Position numbers and translations under genes: made by a program
In this document: in pieces, positions 26,437 through 34,824 of the stretch
How positions within the stretch are numbered: position 1 is the first letter of the stretch
Layout: every line of letters starts with the position of its first letter
Notes under the pieces: generated by a model
What the model saw: only the letters and a program-made list of their open reading frames with translations
Database searches by the model: none
Told to the model about the DNA's origin: nothing
Assembly: GCA_035629025.1 (NCBI GenBank)
Contig: DASPIU010000076.1
Coordinates: 1-64,000 of the forward strand
Reading direction: 5' to 3'
Source: Stenotrophomonas_A sp035629025
GTDB taxonomy: Bacteria; Pseudomonadota; Gammaproteobacteria; Xanthomonadales; Xanthomonadaceae
DNA: 64,000 nucleotides

Positions 26437-26471
26437 CACCTTCCGGCGCTCTGCTTTCCGTTCCGGCCACA

Positions 26472-26587
26472 TGAACCCATCGGGTGAGGGGCGGTAGGCC
26501 CTGCCGGGACCGTAGGCAACATGGATGTTGCCTACGAGCCCCCATGGATGGGTTCACGGCGTGTCCCGGCAGGGCCTACCGCCCCTC
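26472..26587. repeat. 116-bp nested palindromic (MITE/REP-like) element
   Basis: Outer arms of 25 bp are perfect inverted copies (26486-26510 and 26563-26587). Inside is a second perfect 12-bp pair with a 2-bp centre (26511-26522 and 26525-26536, CGTAGGCAACAT). A third pair, TGAACCCATC at 26472-26481 and its complement at 26547-26556, interleaves with the outer arms. No reading frame is conserved in it. It lies between convergent sugE and coq7 and may also act as a terminator. Confidence 0.85.
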
Positions 26588-26644
26588 GCCGCGCGCCAAC
26601 AATCAAACAGCCGCGCTTAACACAGCAAACCCAAACAAAAAGCC

Positions 26645-27313
26645 TCAAACCCGATAAGCCACAACCTTCATCAACCGCGAAGCCGCCGCCATCGCCAACG
26701 GAATCGGCTGCGGCAACACCCGCGCCCCGGCGTGCTCCGCATGATCCGCATGCCGCGCCTCATCGACCTTCATCACCCGCAGGATTTCGCGGCTGCGCAG
26801 ATCCGCGGTCGGCAGCGTCTCCAGATGCTCGTCCAGATGCGCCTCCACCTGCCGCTCGGTCTCCACCACGAACCCCAGGCTCCAGTCGTCCCCGCGCAGC
26901 GCCGCCAACAGCCCCAGCGCGTAACTGCCCCCGTACCAGAGCGGGTTGAACACGCTCGGCCGGCTGTCCAGCTCACGCAAGCGATCCGCGCACCACGACA
27001 GGTGGTCGGTCTCCTCCTGCGCCGCCGCCAGCAGATGCGCCCGCGTTTGGCCATCCCGCGCCACCGCTGCCTGCCCGAAGTACAGCCCTTGCGCGCAGAC
27101 CTCGCCAACGTGGTTGATCCGCATCAGCCCCGCCGAATGCCGCCGCTCCGCCGCATCCAGCGGCACTTCCGGGGTCTTCCCCGCCGGGTTGGGGCGCTGC
27201 GCCGGCGGCTCGCCGAACACCGTCTCCAGCCCGCGCTGCGCCTCCAGCAACAGGCGATCAACGAGGCTGTGCCGGCGCTGGTCGCCGCTGCGGGAAGCAG
27301 AAATGTCGTTCAT
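26645..27313 (-). CDS. coq7: Ubiquinone biosynthesis hydroxylase Coq7 (demethoxyubiquinone hydroxylase)
   Basis: 222 aa di-iron enzyme for one ring hydroxylation of ubiquinone. Iron-ligand motifs: RINHVGEVCAQGLYFGQAAVAR, EETDHLSWC, ETERQVEAHLDEHLE and KVDEARHADHAEHAG. The start is the ATG at 27313 (MNDISASRSGD); the upstream frame extension is not supported. Divergent from rplM with a 179-bp gap. Confidence 0.95.
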   Translation of the reverse strand: MNDISASRSGDQRRHSLVDRLLLEAQRGLETVFGEPPAQRPNPAGKTPEVPLDAAERRHSAGLMRINHVGEVCAQGLYFGQAAVARDGQTRAHLLAAAQEETDHLSWCADRLRELDSRPSVFNPLWYGGSYALGLLAALRGDDWSLGFVVETERQVEAHLDEHLETLPTADLRSREILRVMKVDEARHADHAEHAGARVLPQPIPLAMAAASRLMKVVAYRV

Positions 27314-27366
27314 GGGCCGATTCTCCCTCCGGCCGCCGCCCCTGCCAACCCGCGCGCAGCCTGGCC

Positions 27367-27395
27367 TTGCGCCGCGGCCAGCTGGCCGGTACAAT
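27367..27395 (+). promoter_or_regulatory. Candidate sigma-70 promoter of rplM-rpsI
   Basis: TTGCGC at 27367-27372, a 17-bp spacer and TACAAT at 27390-27395. It would give a leader of about 90 nt before rplM, long enough for the autogenous control known for L13 in E. coli. Confidence 0.6.
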
Positions 27396-27492
27396 CCCGC
27401 CTCTTTCGTGTCGCCCTCGTGCGCCACAACAACGCGCGGCAAAGTTCCGGCCCGCCGGAATCAGCCCGACAACACCAACCTAGAGTTCTCTC

Positions 27493-27921
27493 ATGACTAC
27501 GTTCACCGCAAAGTCCGAGACCGTCCAACGCGACTGGTACCTCGTTGACGCTTCCGGCAAGACGCTTGGCCGTCTCGCTTCCGAACTGGCCCGCCGCCTG
27601 CGTGGCAAGCACAAGCCCGTCTACACCCCGCACGTTGATACCGGCGACTACCTGGTCGTCATCAACGCCGAGAAGATCGCGGTGACCGGCAAGAAGCTGC
27701 AGGACAAGATGTATCACCGCTTCACCGGCTACATCGGCAACCTGAAGACCGAGAGCCTGGCCCAGGCGCTGGAGCGCCACCCGGAGCGCGTGATCGAAAT
27801 CGCCGTCAAGGGCATGCTGCCGAAGGGCCCGCTGGGCCGCGACATGTACCGCAAGCTCAAGGTTTACGCCGGCCCGAACCATCCGCACGCCGCCCAGCAG
27901 CCGCAGGTCCTGGACATCTAA
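27493..27921 (+). CDS. rplM: 50S ribosomal protein L13
   Basis: 142 aa, the standard length. Matches L13 throughout (RDWYLVDASGKTLGRLASELARRLRGKHKPVYTPHVDTGDYLVVINA ... MLPKGPLGRDMYRKLKVYAG). rpsI follows 2 bases after the stop, the conserved rplM-rpsI pair. Confidence 0.98.
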   Translation: MTTFTAKSETVQRDWYLVDASGKTLGRLASELARRLRGKHKPVYTPHVDTGDYLVVINAEKIAVTGKKLQDKMYHRFTGYIGNLKTESLAQALERHPERVIEIAVKGMLPKGPLGRDMYRKLKVYAGPNHPHAAQQPQVLDI

Positions 27922-27923
27922 TC

Positions 27924-28316
27924 ATGGCTATCACTCAGAACTACGGCACTGGCCGTCGCAAGTCCTCCACCGCCCGCGTGTTCCTGCGCAAGGGCACCGG
28001 CAACATCACCGTCAACGACCGTCCGCTGGACGAGTTCTTCGGCCGTGAGACCGCGCGCATGATCGTGCGCCAGCCGCTGGAGCTGACCAAGAACACCGAA
28101 AGCTTCGACATCGTCGTGACCGCCGCTGGCGGCGGCACCACCGGCCAGGCCGGCGCCATCCGCCTGGGCATCGCCCGCGCGCTGGTGGAGTACGACGAAA
28201 CCCTGAAGTCCGAGCTGCGCAAGGCCGGCTTCATGACCCGCGACGCCCGCGAGGTCGAGCGCAAGAAGGTCGGCCTGCACAAGGCTCGCCGCGCCACCCA
28301 GTTCTCCAAGCGCTGA
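27924..28316 (+). CDS. rpsI: 30S ribosomal protein S9
   Basis: 130 aa. Contains YGTGRRKSSTARVFLRKGTGNITVN and the basic C-terminal tail ending QFSKR that reaches the P-site tRNA. Cotranscribed with rplM. Confidence 0.98.
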   Translation: MAITQNYGTGRRKSSTARVFLRKGTGNITVNDRPLDEFFGRETARMIVRQPLELTKNTESFDIVVTAAGGGTTGQAGAIRLGIARALVEYDETLKSELRKAGFMTRDAREVERKKVGLHKARRATQFSKR

Positions 28317-28332
28317 TCCATCGCGCTGGAGT

Positions 28333-28382
28333 GGCGGGTCTTCGGACCCGCCTTGCAGAAGCCCGGCCTTGGCCGGGCTTTT
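28333..28382 (+). terminator. Double hairpin terminator after rpsI
   Basis: GGCGGGTC-TTCG-GACCCGCC at 28333-28352, then AAGCCCGGCC-TT-GGCCGGGCTT at 28359-28380 continuing into a short T-run. The second hairpin is the likely intrinsic terminator. Confidence 0.8.
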
Positions 28383-28416
28383 GTCGTCTGGGGTCTGGCG
28401 ATTGCCGGATCGCGGG

Positions 28417-28452
28417 CAAAAAGAAAGGCCCGATCTACGATCGGGCCTTTCT
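28417..28452 (-). terminator. Intrinsic terminator of tRNA-Gln (minus strand)
   Basis: A 14-bp perfect stem (28422-28435 with 28439-28452) and a 3-nt loop. Read on the minus strand it is followed by five T, just downstream of the tRNA gene. Confidence 0.85.
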
Positions 28453-28457
28453 GGATT

Positions 28458-28532
28458 TGGCTGCCCCGGATGGATTCGAACCACCGAATGTCTGAGTCAG
28501 AGTCAGATGCCTTACCACTTGGCGACGGGGCA
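28458..28532 (-). tRNA. tRNA-Gln, anticodon CTG
   Basis: 75 nt including an encoded CCA. Acceptor stem TGCCCCG pairs with CGGGGCA, D arm GCC...GGC, anticodon stem TCTGA/TCAGA with loop CTCTGAC (anticodon CTG) and T loop TTCGAAT. The identity follows from the anticodon, which reads CAG. Confidence 0.95.
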
Positions 28533-28848
28533 ATGGACAGCTTGGCGATTATCGCATGTCCGCGACGGACTGGATACCGCCGGAAACAACAGCGAGCGCT
28601 GTGCTCCCGGGCCGGCGATTCTAGCGACTCCCGGGCGGCGGCTCAAGCCCCGCGCGCGGATGTTGCAGGGTGTGCATCACCCGCGTGACTTTTTCTGAAT
28701 GCTTACGGATCTCCCCCGGACACCGCGCGGCACCTGCCGCCGTCTGTGGCTGCGCTGCCTCGTTTGCATTAACCTCAACCGTCATTTTCTTCCGCGAACC
28801 TGCGCGCGTGCAGGTTGCCGGCGCTCATTCCCCCACACAGGATCCCTC
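28533..28848. other. 316-bp gap between tRNA-Gln and the rsbR-like gene
   Basis: No supported gene. It must hold the minus-strand tRNA promoter (a GATAAT-type -10 reads on the minus strand near 28548-28553) and the promoter of the rsb module. An AT-richer stretch at 28763-28790 is the most likely place for the latter, but no clean -35/-10 pair was found. Confidence 0.4.
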
Positions 28849-29703
28849 ATGGCGGCCTTGCAGCAGCGCACCACCGACTTCATTCGTGCCCACGAACAGC
28901 AGGCGCTTGCCAGCTGGAACAGCAGCCTTGCCAGCACCGGTGCGGCCCAGGATGCCCGCGTTTCGCAGCGCGAGCTCGATACCCAGGTCAAGGAGTTCTG
29001 GCGCCTGTTCCAGGTGGCAATGAACAGCGAGATCAACAACCTGGAAGGCAGCCAGTGGCAGGACATCCGCCACTTCCTCGAAGACCTCTCGCGTGACCGC
29101 GTGCTGCGCGGCTTCAGCTCCTCGGAAACCGCGCTTTTCATCTTCTCCCTCAAACGCCCGCTGTTCGATCTGGTGCAGCAGGCCTTCGCCGATTCGCCCA
29201 AGGACCTGGGCGAGCAGATGTGGCTGCTGTCCGAGCTGCTGGACCTGCTCGGCCTGCACACCGTCAAGGCGTTCCAGAAGACCCGCGAGGACGTGATCCA
29301 GCGCCAGCAGGAAGAAATGCTGGAGCTGTCCACGCCGGTGGTGAAGCTGTGGGAAGGCGTGCTGGCGCTGCCGATGATCGGCACGCTCGATTCGCAGCGC
29401 ACCCAGGTGGTGATGGAATCGCTGCTGCAGCGCATTGTCGATACCGGCTCGGAAATCGCCATCATCGACATCACCGGCGTGCCCACCGTGGACACCCTGG
29501 TGGCCCAGCACCTGCTCAAGACCGTCACCGCCATCCGCCTGATGGGCGCCGATGCCATCATCAGCGGCGTGCGCCCGCAGATCGCGCAGACCATCGTGCA
29601 CCTGGGCCTGGACCTGCAAGGCATCGTGACCAAGGCCAACCTGGCCGACGCATTGGCGCTGGCGCTCAAGCGCACCGGCCTGACGGTGGTCCAGGCCGCC
29701 TGA
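28849..29703 (+). CDS. RsbR-type stressosome scaffold protein
   Basis: 284 aa: an alpha-helical N-terminal sensory domain (RsbRD-N-like, residues about 1-150), a linker helix, and a C-terminal STAS domain (VLALPMIGTLDSQRTQVVMESLLQRI ... IIDITGVPTVDTLVAQHLL). The two positions phosphorylated by RsbT in Bacillus RsbRA (T171 and T205) correspond to S182 in LDSQR and T216 in VDTLV, with the same spacing of 34 residues. The start is the ATG at 28849 (MAALQQRTTDF). The gene overlaps the RsbS gene by one base. Confidence 0.9.
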   Translation: MAALQQRTTDFIRAHEQQALASWNSSLASTGAAQDARVSQRELDTQVKEFWRLFQVAMNSEINNLEGSQWQDIRHFLEDLSRDRVLRGFSSSETALFIFSLKRPLFDLVQQAFADSPKDLGEQMWLLSELLDLLGLHTVKAFQKTREDVIQRQQEEMLELSTPVVKLWEGVLALPMIGTLDSQRTQVVMESLLQRIVDTGSEIAIIDITGVPTVDTLVAQHLLKTVTAIRLMGADAIISGVRPQIAQTIVHLGLDLQGIVTKANLADALALALKRTGLTVVQAA

Positions 29704-30062
29704 TGGAACGTATCCCGATCCTGAGAATGGGTGACCTGCTCCTGGTGACGATCCAGGTGGATATGCATGACCAGCTGGCGCTGACCTTGCAGGACGACCT
29801 CACTGAGAAGATTCGCAGTACCTCGGCGCGCGGCGTGCTCATCGACATCTCCGCGCTGGACATCGTCGATTCCTTCATTGGCCGCATGATCGCGACCATT
29901 TCCGCGCTGGCCCGCATCATGGACGCGCATACGGTGGTGGTGGGCATGCAGCCGGCGGTGGCGATCACCCTGGTCGAACTGGGCCTCAACCTCACCGGCG
30001 TGCGCACCGCGCTCAACGTCGAGCGCGGCATGAAGCTGCTGCGGGCCGATACCGCCTCATGA
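29703..30062 (+). CDS. RsbS-type STAS-domain protein
   Basis: 119 aa single STAS domain. The expected phosphorylation serine is S57 in DIVDSFIGRMIATI (S59 in B. subtilis RsbS). With RsbR it should form the stressosome core that holds RsbT until stress. ATG at 29703 overlaps the upstream stop (TGATG) and the 3' end overlaps rsbT by 4 bases. Confidence 0.93.
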   Translation: MERIPILRMGDLLLVTIQVDMHDQLALTLQDDLTEKIRSTSARGVLIDISALDIVDSFIGRMIATISALARIMDAHTVVVGMQPAVAITLVELGLNLTGVRTALNVERGMKLLRADTAS

Positions 30063-30460
30063 CCGCGAGCAGTGGCGTGCAGCCGATCCGCACCGAACAG
30101 GATGTCGTGCTGGCCCGGCAGGCCGTGCGCCAGGTGGCCGTGGCCTGCGGCCTGCGCCTGGTCGACCAGACCAAGCTGGTCACCGCCGCCAGCGAACTGG
30201 CGCGCAACGCCGTGATCTATGGCGGTGGCGGGCAAATGCACTGGGAAACCATCAGCAATGGTCTGCGCCGTGGCGTGCGCCTGGTGTTCGAGGACCAGGG
30301 CCCGGGCATCGCCGATGTCGAGCAGGCGCTGACCGATGGCTGGACCTCGGGCAAGGGCATGGGCCTGGGACTGTCCGGCTCGCGCCGTCTCGTGGACGAA
30401 TTTGAACTGGACAGTGCGCCCGGCAAGGGCACGCGCGTCACGATCTGCAAATGGACGTGA
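30059..30460 (+). CDS. RsbT-type serine/threonine kinase
   Basis: 133 aa GHKL ATPase. N box TAASELARNAVIYGGGG, G1 box EDQGPGIADVEQAL and G2 box GKGMGLGLSGSRRLVDEFE are intact. It should phosphorylate the RsbR and RsbS homologues and then act on a downstream partner, here probably the next gene's product. Overlaps the next gene by 10 bases. Confidence 0.93.
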   Translation: MTASSGVQPIRTEQDVVLARQAVRQVAVACGLRLVDQTKLVTAASELARNAVIYGGGGQMHWETISNGLRRGVRLVFEDQGPGIADVEQALTDGWTSGKGMGLGLSGSRRLVDEFELDSAPGKGTRVTICKWT

Positions 30461-31464
30461 ACTTCAGCGGCCAGGTAACGCGTCGCGTGCTGGTCGAGGA
30501 AGTCACCCAGGTCGGCCAGGCCAGGCGCGAAGCCCTGGCGCTGGCTGACCACTGCGGTTTCGACGAGCTCGACGCCGGACGGGTCGGCCTTGCCGCCACC
30601 GAACTGGCCACCAACATCCTGCGCCATGGCAACGGCGGCACGATGTATCTGTCGCTGGTGGGCGGCCGCGGTGCGCTGGGCGTGGAGTTGTGCGCGGTCG
30701 ATCGCGGCCCCGGCTTCGTGCTCTCGCAGTGCCTGCCGGACGGCTATTCGACCGGTGGCACCACCGGCATGGGCCTGGGCGCGGTCCAGCGCCAGGCGCA
30801 GGTGCTCGATGCCTGGTCCGACACTCGTGGCGCGGTGGTGCTGGCGCGGCTGTATGCCGGCAAGGCCGACGCGGCGGTGGACCTGCCTTATGGTGCACTG
30901 CGCCTGCCGATGCGGCACGAAGTCTCCTGCGGCGACGCCTGGCACCTCAGCAGCGAAGGCCGGCGCCTGGCAGTGACCCTGATCGATGGCCTCGGCCACG
31001 GCCTGGCCGCCACCGAGGCCGCGCAAGCCGGCACCGCGGCGGCCGCCGCGGCTGGCACCGTGCCCGCGGCCACGGTGGTCGCGCGCCTGCACGCCGGCAT
31101 GGCCGGCACCCGCGGTGGCGCGGCGGCGGTTGCCTGCGTGGACGCCGCCAGCGGCCGCCTCGAATTCGCCGGCATCGGCAACATCGCGGCCAGCGTCATC
31201 GATCCGTCCGGGTCGCGCGGGCTGGCCTCGCACCCGGGCATCGTCGGCGTGCAGTACCGCAAGATTCACGCATTCGATCTTCACACCCAGCCGGGCAACC
31301 TGCTGGTGATGCACAGCGATGGCCTGCAGGCACGCTGGAACCTTCGGGATTACCCCGGCCTGTTCCAGCGCCACCCGGCGGTAATCGCCGCGCTGCTGCA
31401 ACGGGACTACGATCGCGGCCGCGACGACGCCAGCGTCGTCGTCGTCCGCCTGGGAGCGGCGTAA
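30451..31464 (+). CDS. Fused GHKL kinase / SpoIIE-type PP2C phosphatase
   Basis: 337 aa in two parts. Residues about 1-140 are an anti-sigma-type ATPase (GLAATELATNILRHGNGG; CAVDRGPGFV; GTTGMGLGAVQRQAQ). Residues about 150-335 are a PP2C/SpoIIE-like phosphatase (VSCGDAWHLSSEGRRLAVTLIDGLGHGLAATEAA; GGAAAVACVD; LLVMHSDGLQARW; DDASVVVVRL) with the metal-binding Asp residues. In Gram-positives these are separate (RsbX/RsbU and RsbT/W). It is likely the enzyme that resets the stressosome or carries its output. Confidence 0.88.
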   Translation: MDVNFSGQVTRRVLVEEVTQVGQARREALALADHCGFDELDAGRVGLAATELATNILRHGNGGTMYLSLVGGRGALGVELCAVDRGPGFVLSQCLPDGYSTGGTTGMGLGAVQRQAQVLDAWSDTRGAVVLARLYAGKADAAVDLPYGALRLPMRHEVSCGDAWHLSSEGRRLAVTLIDGLGHGLAATEAAQAGTAAAAAAGTVPAATVVARLHAGMAGTRGGAAAVACVDAASGRLEFAGIGNIAASVIDPSGSRGLASHPGIVGVQYRKIHAFDLHTQPGNLLVMHSDGLQARWNLRDYPGLFQRHPAVIAALLQRDYDRGRDDASVVVVRLGAA

Positions 31465-32321
31465 TGGAAACCACCGACAATCTCGACCCGGCGCTGGCCG
31501 CCCTGCGCGCCGAGAACGCCGCGCTGCGCGCCGAACTGGATGAGACCAACCAGGGCGTGCTGGCGCTGTACGCCGAACTGGACCAGCAGGCCGAACAGCT
31601 GCGCGAGGTCTCCGAACTCAAGAGCCGCTTCCTGTCGTACATGAGCCATGAATTCCGCACCCCGCTGGGCTCGATCCTGAGCATGACCCGGCTGCTGGAC
31701 GACGGCATGGACGGGCCGCTCAGCGACGAGCAACGCAAGCAGGTGCGCTTTGTCAGCAGCGCGGCGCTGGAGCTGCGCGAGATGGTGGACGACCTGCTCG
31801 ACCTGGCGAAGATCGAGGCCGGGCGCATCAGCATCTCGCCGGCCTGGTTCGACCTGATGGATCTGTTCTCGGCGCTGCGTGGCATGTTCCGGCCGCTGGT
31901 GGACGGCAACCAGGTCGACCTGGTGTTCGAGGACCCGCCGCCGCTGCCGATGCTCTATACCGACGACAAGAAGCTGGCGCAGATCCTGCGCAACTTCATT
32001 TCCAACGCGCTGAAGTTCACCCCCAACGGACACGTGCGCGTATCGGCGCGGCCGGAAGGCGAGGGCGAAGTGCGCTTCTCGGTCCGCGACACCGGTATCG
32101 GCATCCCGCAGGAGCTGCAACAGGCCTTGTTCGAGGATTTCGTGCAGGTCGACGGCCCGCTGCAGAAGCGCCTGCGCGGTACCGGCCTGGGCCTGTCCCT
32201 GTGCAAGCGCTTTGCCGAACTGCTCGGCGGCCGCGTCGGCGTGCACAGTGTGGTCGGGCAGGGCTCGGAGTTTTTCGTGGTGCTGCCGTTGAAGCTGGCC
32301 GAAGGAACGACCAATGCCTGA
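31464..32321 (+). CDS. Sensor histidine kinase without a sensory domain
   Basis: 285 aa. A Leu-rich coiled coil (residues about 10-50) leads into HisKA with phospho-accepting H62 (FLSYMSHEFRTPLGS), then HATPase with NFISNALKFTPNG, DTGIGI and RGTGLGLSLCKRFAELLGG. No membrane segment, so it is cytosolic and probably senses through partners of the stressosome. ATG overlaps the upstream stop by one base and the gene overlaps the next by 8 bases. Confidence 0.92.
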   Translation: METTDNLDPALAALRAENAALRAELDETNQGVLALYAELDQQAEQLREVSELKSRFLSYMSHEFRTPLGSILSMTRLLDDGMDGPLSDEQRKQVRFVSSAALELREMVDDLLDLAKIEAGRISISPAWFDLMDLFSALRGMFRPLVDGNQVDLVFEDPPPLPMLYTDDKKLAQILRNFISNALKFTPNGHVRVSARPEGEGEVRFSVRDTGIGIPQELQQALFEDFVQVDGPLQKRLRGTGLGLSLCKRFAELLGGRVGVHSVVGQGSEFFVVLPLKLAEGTTNA

Positions 32322-34248
32322 CCCCAACCGCATCCTGGTGGTCGATGACAATGCCGCCACCCGCTATTCGGTGCGGCGCGTGCTCGAACACCACCGCTTC
32401 CAGGTGGAAGAGGCCGGCACTGGCAGCGCCGGCCTGGCCCTGGCGCGGGCGCAGGACTTTGCCGCGGTGGTGCTCGACGTGAACCTGCCGGACATGAGCG
32501 GCTTTGACGTGGTGCGGCAGTTGCGCGCCGATGCGCGCACACGCCTGCTGCCGGTGGTGCATGTGTCGGCCGCGTCCATCGCCACCGGCGACATGATCAC
32601 CGGCCTGGATGCCGGCGCTGACGCCTACCTGATCCACCCGGTGGACCCGGACGTACTGCTGGCCACGCTGCGCACCCTGCTGCGCGTGCGCCGCACCGAG
32701 GAAGCGCTGCGCGCCAGCGAGGCGCGCTTTCGCGACATCTTCGAGAACATCGGCGCGCCGATCGCGGTGGTCGACGCGCAGCTGCTGGTGCACGACGCCA
32801 ACGCCGCCTTCGCCAAGCTGCTGGGCAGTGGCAGCGAGCAGACGATGATTGCCTCGCGCTTTGGCGACCAGCCGGCGATGCTGCAGGCGCTGCGCGATGC
32901 GCTGGCCAGGCGTACGCGCTGGAATGGCACCTTCCTGCTGCAAACGCCGGCCGGTCCGCGCATGACCGAGTGGCGCCTGACTCCCTACCGCGAGCCCGAC
33001 CTGGGCCTGCTGTTCATCGAGGACGTGACCGAGCACCACCAGCGCGAGCGCGCGCACCGCCAGGAACTGCACAGCGCCAACACCGAGCTGGCGCACCAGA
33101 TCGCCGAGCGCGAGCGCACCGAGATCGAGCTGATGCAGGCGCAGAAGATGGACGCGCTGGGCAAGCTCACCGGCGGCATCGCGCATGATTTCAACAACCT
33201 GCTGACCAGCATCATCTCCGGCCTGGACATGATCGCGCTGGCGGTGGAAAGCGGTCGCCTGGACAAGGTGCCGCGCTACACCGAGATCGCGGTCGGCTCG
33301 GCGCACCGTGCCGCGGCGCTGACCCAGCGCATGCTCGCCTTCGCCCGCAAGCAGCCGCTGGACCCGCAGGCGTTCGAGGTCGGCGAGCTGATCCGTTCGC
33401 TGGAGGACCTGCTGCGCCGCTCGATCGGCGAAAACATCGGCCTGGAGTTTGAACTCGGCGAGCAGCCGCTGGTCGCGGTAGCCGACCCCAACCAGTTCGA
33501 GAACGTGGTCCTCAACCTGGTGATCAATGCCCGCGACGCCCTCGACGGCGAAGGCGCGATCCGTATCCGCGGCGAGGCGGTGCGCTGCGTGCGTGAACCG
33601 GACATCGCCGATGGCGACTACATCAGCATCAAGGTCATCGACAACGGCGCCGGCATTGCCGCCGACGTGCTGGCCAAGGTGTTCGAGCCGTTCTTCACCA
33701 CCAAGCCGCAGGGCGAGGGCACTGGCCTGGGCCTGTCGATGACCTACGGCTTTGCCCGGCAGTCCGGCGGCATGGCCCGCATCTTCAGCGAGCCCGGCCA
33801 TGGCACCGAGGTGGAACTGCTGCTGCCGCGCGGCGGCGTCGCCGAGCCGGCGCCGGCGCCGCGCGCGCTGGATGTGCCGCGCGGACATGCCGAGCGCATC
33901 CTGCTGGTGGACGACACCGACGTGGTGCGGCTGATGCTGCGCGAGGTGCTGATGGAGGCCGGCTATCAGGTCGTCGATGCCGGCAACGCACAGGATGCCT
34001 TGTACGAACTGCGCAGTGATGGCGACATCGCGCTGCTGCTCTCCGACGTCGGCCTGCCGGGCATGAACGGCCGCGCGCTGGCCGATGCCGCGCGCGAGCT
34101 GCGCCCTGAGCTGCCGGTGCTGTTCGTCACCGGCTATACCGAGGGCGCGACCGAGCGCCAGGAATTCCTCGACCACGGCATGGCCCTGCTGCCCAAGCCT
34201 TTCAGCGTCGACGAACTGCTGCACACGGTGCGGCAGATGCTGGCCTGA
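32314..34248 (+). CDS. Hybrid histidine kinase REC-PAS-HK-REC
   Basis: 644 aa soluble protein: receiver 1 (D55 in VVLDVNLPDMSG), PAS at about 130-245 (RFRDIFENIGAPIAVVDAQLLVHDANAAFAKLLG), HisKA with H291 (GGIAHDFNNLLT), HATPase at about 385-520 (NLVINARDALDGEG, DNGAGI, GEGTGLGLSMTYGFARQSGG) and receiver 2 (D578 in LLLSDVGLPGMNG). The first receiver can take phosphate from the preceding kinase. No output domain is present, so the final target is encoded elsewhere. Confidence 0.93.
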   Translation: MPDPNRILVVDDNAATRYSVRRVLEHHRFQVEEAGTGSAGLALARAQDFAAVVLDVNLPDMSGFDVVRQLRADARTRLLPVVHVSAASIATGDMITGLDAGADAYLIHPVDPDVLLATLRTLLRVRRTEEALRASEARFRDIFENIGAPIAVVDAQLLVHDANAAFAKLLGSGSEQTMIASRFGDQPAMLQALRDALARRTRWNGTFLLQTPAGPRMTEWRLTPYREPDLGLLFIEDVTEHHQRERAHRQELHSANTELAHQIAERERTEIELMQAQKMDALGKLTGGIAHDFNNLLTSIISGLDMIALAVESGRLDKVPRYTEIAVGSAHRAAALTQRMLAFARKQPLDPQAFEVGELIRSLEDLLRRSIGENIGLEFELGEQPLVAVADPNQFENVVLNLVINARDALDGEGAIRIRGEAVRCVREPDIADGDYISIKVIDNGAGIAADVLAKVFEPFFTTKPQGEGTGLGLSMTYGFARQSGGMARIFSEPGHGTEVELLLPRGGVAEPAPAPRALDVPRGHAERILLVDDTDVVRLMLREVLMEAGYQVVDAGNAQDALYELRSDGDIALLLSDVGLPGMNGRALADAARELRPELPVLFVTGYTEGATERQEFLDHGMALLPKPFSVDELLHTVRQMLA

Positions 34249-34266
34249 GGCGGTACCGAAGCCGCC

Positions 34267-34824
34267 TCAAGGCCGCCAGTTGGCGTTGCGTTCCCAGAAC
34301 TCGACGCTGCGCCGGTAGGCGGCGCGGTCGATCGGCACGCCTGAGCCGCCTTCGTCCACGCCCAGCGCGTTGCGCATCATCGTGATCGGCGCCATCGGGA
34401 TTTCCTCCGGCTCGGCGGTGTACAGGCAGCCGACGATGCCCCAGTCCGCCTCGATCGGCGTGCCTTCGCGCGCCAGCTGTTCGCGGCTGTAGAGGATGGG
34501 CAGCAGGTAGTTGGCCACCGGCGCCAGCACGCCTTCAAACCAGCGCACCAGCACCGGCAACTCCTGGCGGCTGCGCGCCTCGTAGGCCGAATGCAGCTGG
34601 TGGCGGTTGGCGTCGGTGATGGGCACGGTGAGGCAGCGCGTGGAAGTCCAGTTGCGGTGCACATGCAGCTGGCAGAACGACGCATAGCCTGGCAGCACCT
34701 TCAGCGGCGCCTCGGCATTGAGGTGGGCCTCGAACTGCTCCGGGGTGCAGTCCTGCACGGTATTGCGGCGCGCCTCGCGCGGGAACAGGCGGGTGCGGGC
34801 GAAGGGCGTCAGGACGATGGACAT
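34267..34824 (-). CDS. DUF3228 family protein
   Basis: 185 aa soluble protein starting MSIVLTPFARTRLFPREARRNTVQDCTPEQF, with DWGIVGCLYTAEPEEIPMAPITMMRNALGVDEGGSGVPIDR near the C-terminus. This pattern matches DUF3228; no function is established. It converges with the hybrid kinase gene, 18 bp apart. Confidence 0.8.
   Translation of the reverse strand: MSIVLTPFARTRLFPREARRNTVQDCTPEQFEAHLNAEAPLKVLPGYASFCQLHVHRNWTSTRCLTVPITDANRHQLHSAYEARSRQELPVLVRWFEGVLAPVANYLLPILYSREQLAREGTPIEADWGIVGCLYTAEPEEIPMAPITMMRNALGVDEGGSGVPIDRAAYRRSVEFWERNANWRP

Noticed and set aside
28558..28570. GTCCG-CGA-CGGAC palindrome upstream of tRNA-Gln
   Set aside because: Short GC-rich palindromes are common at this base composition and nothing else supports a regulatory role.
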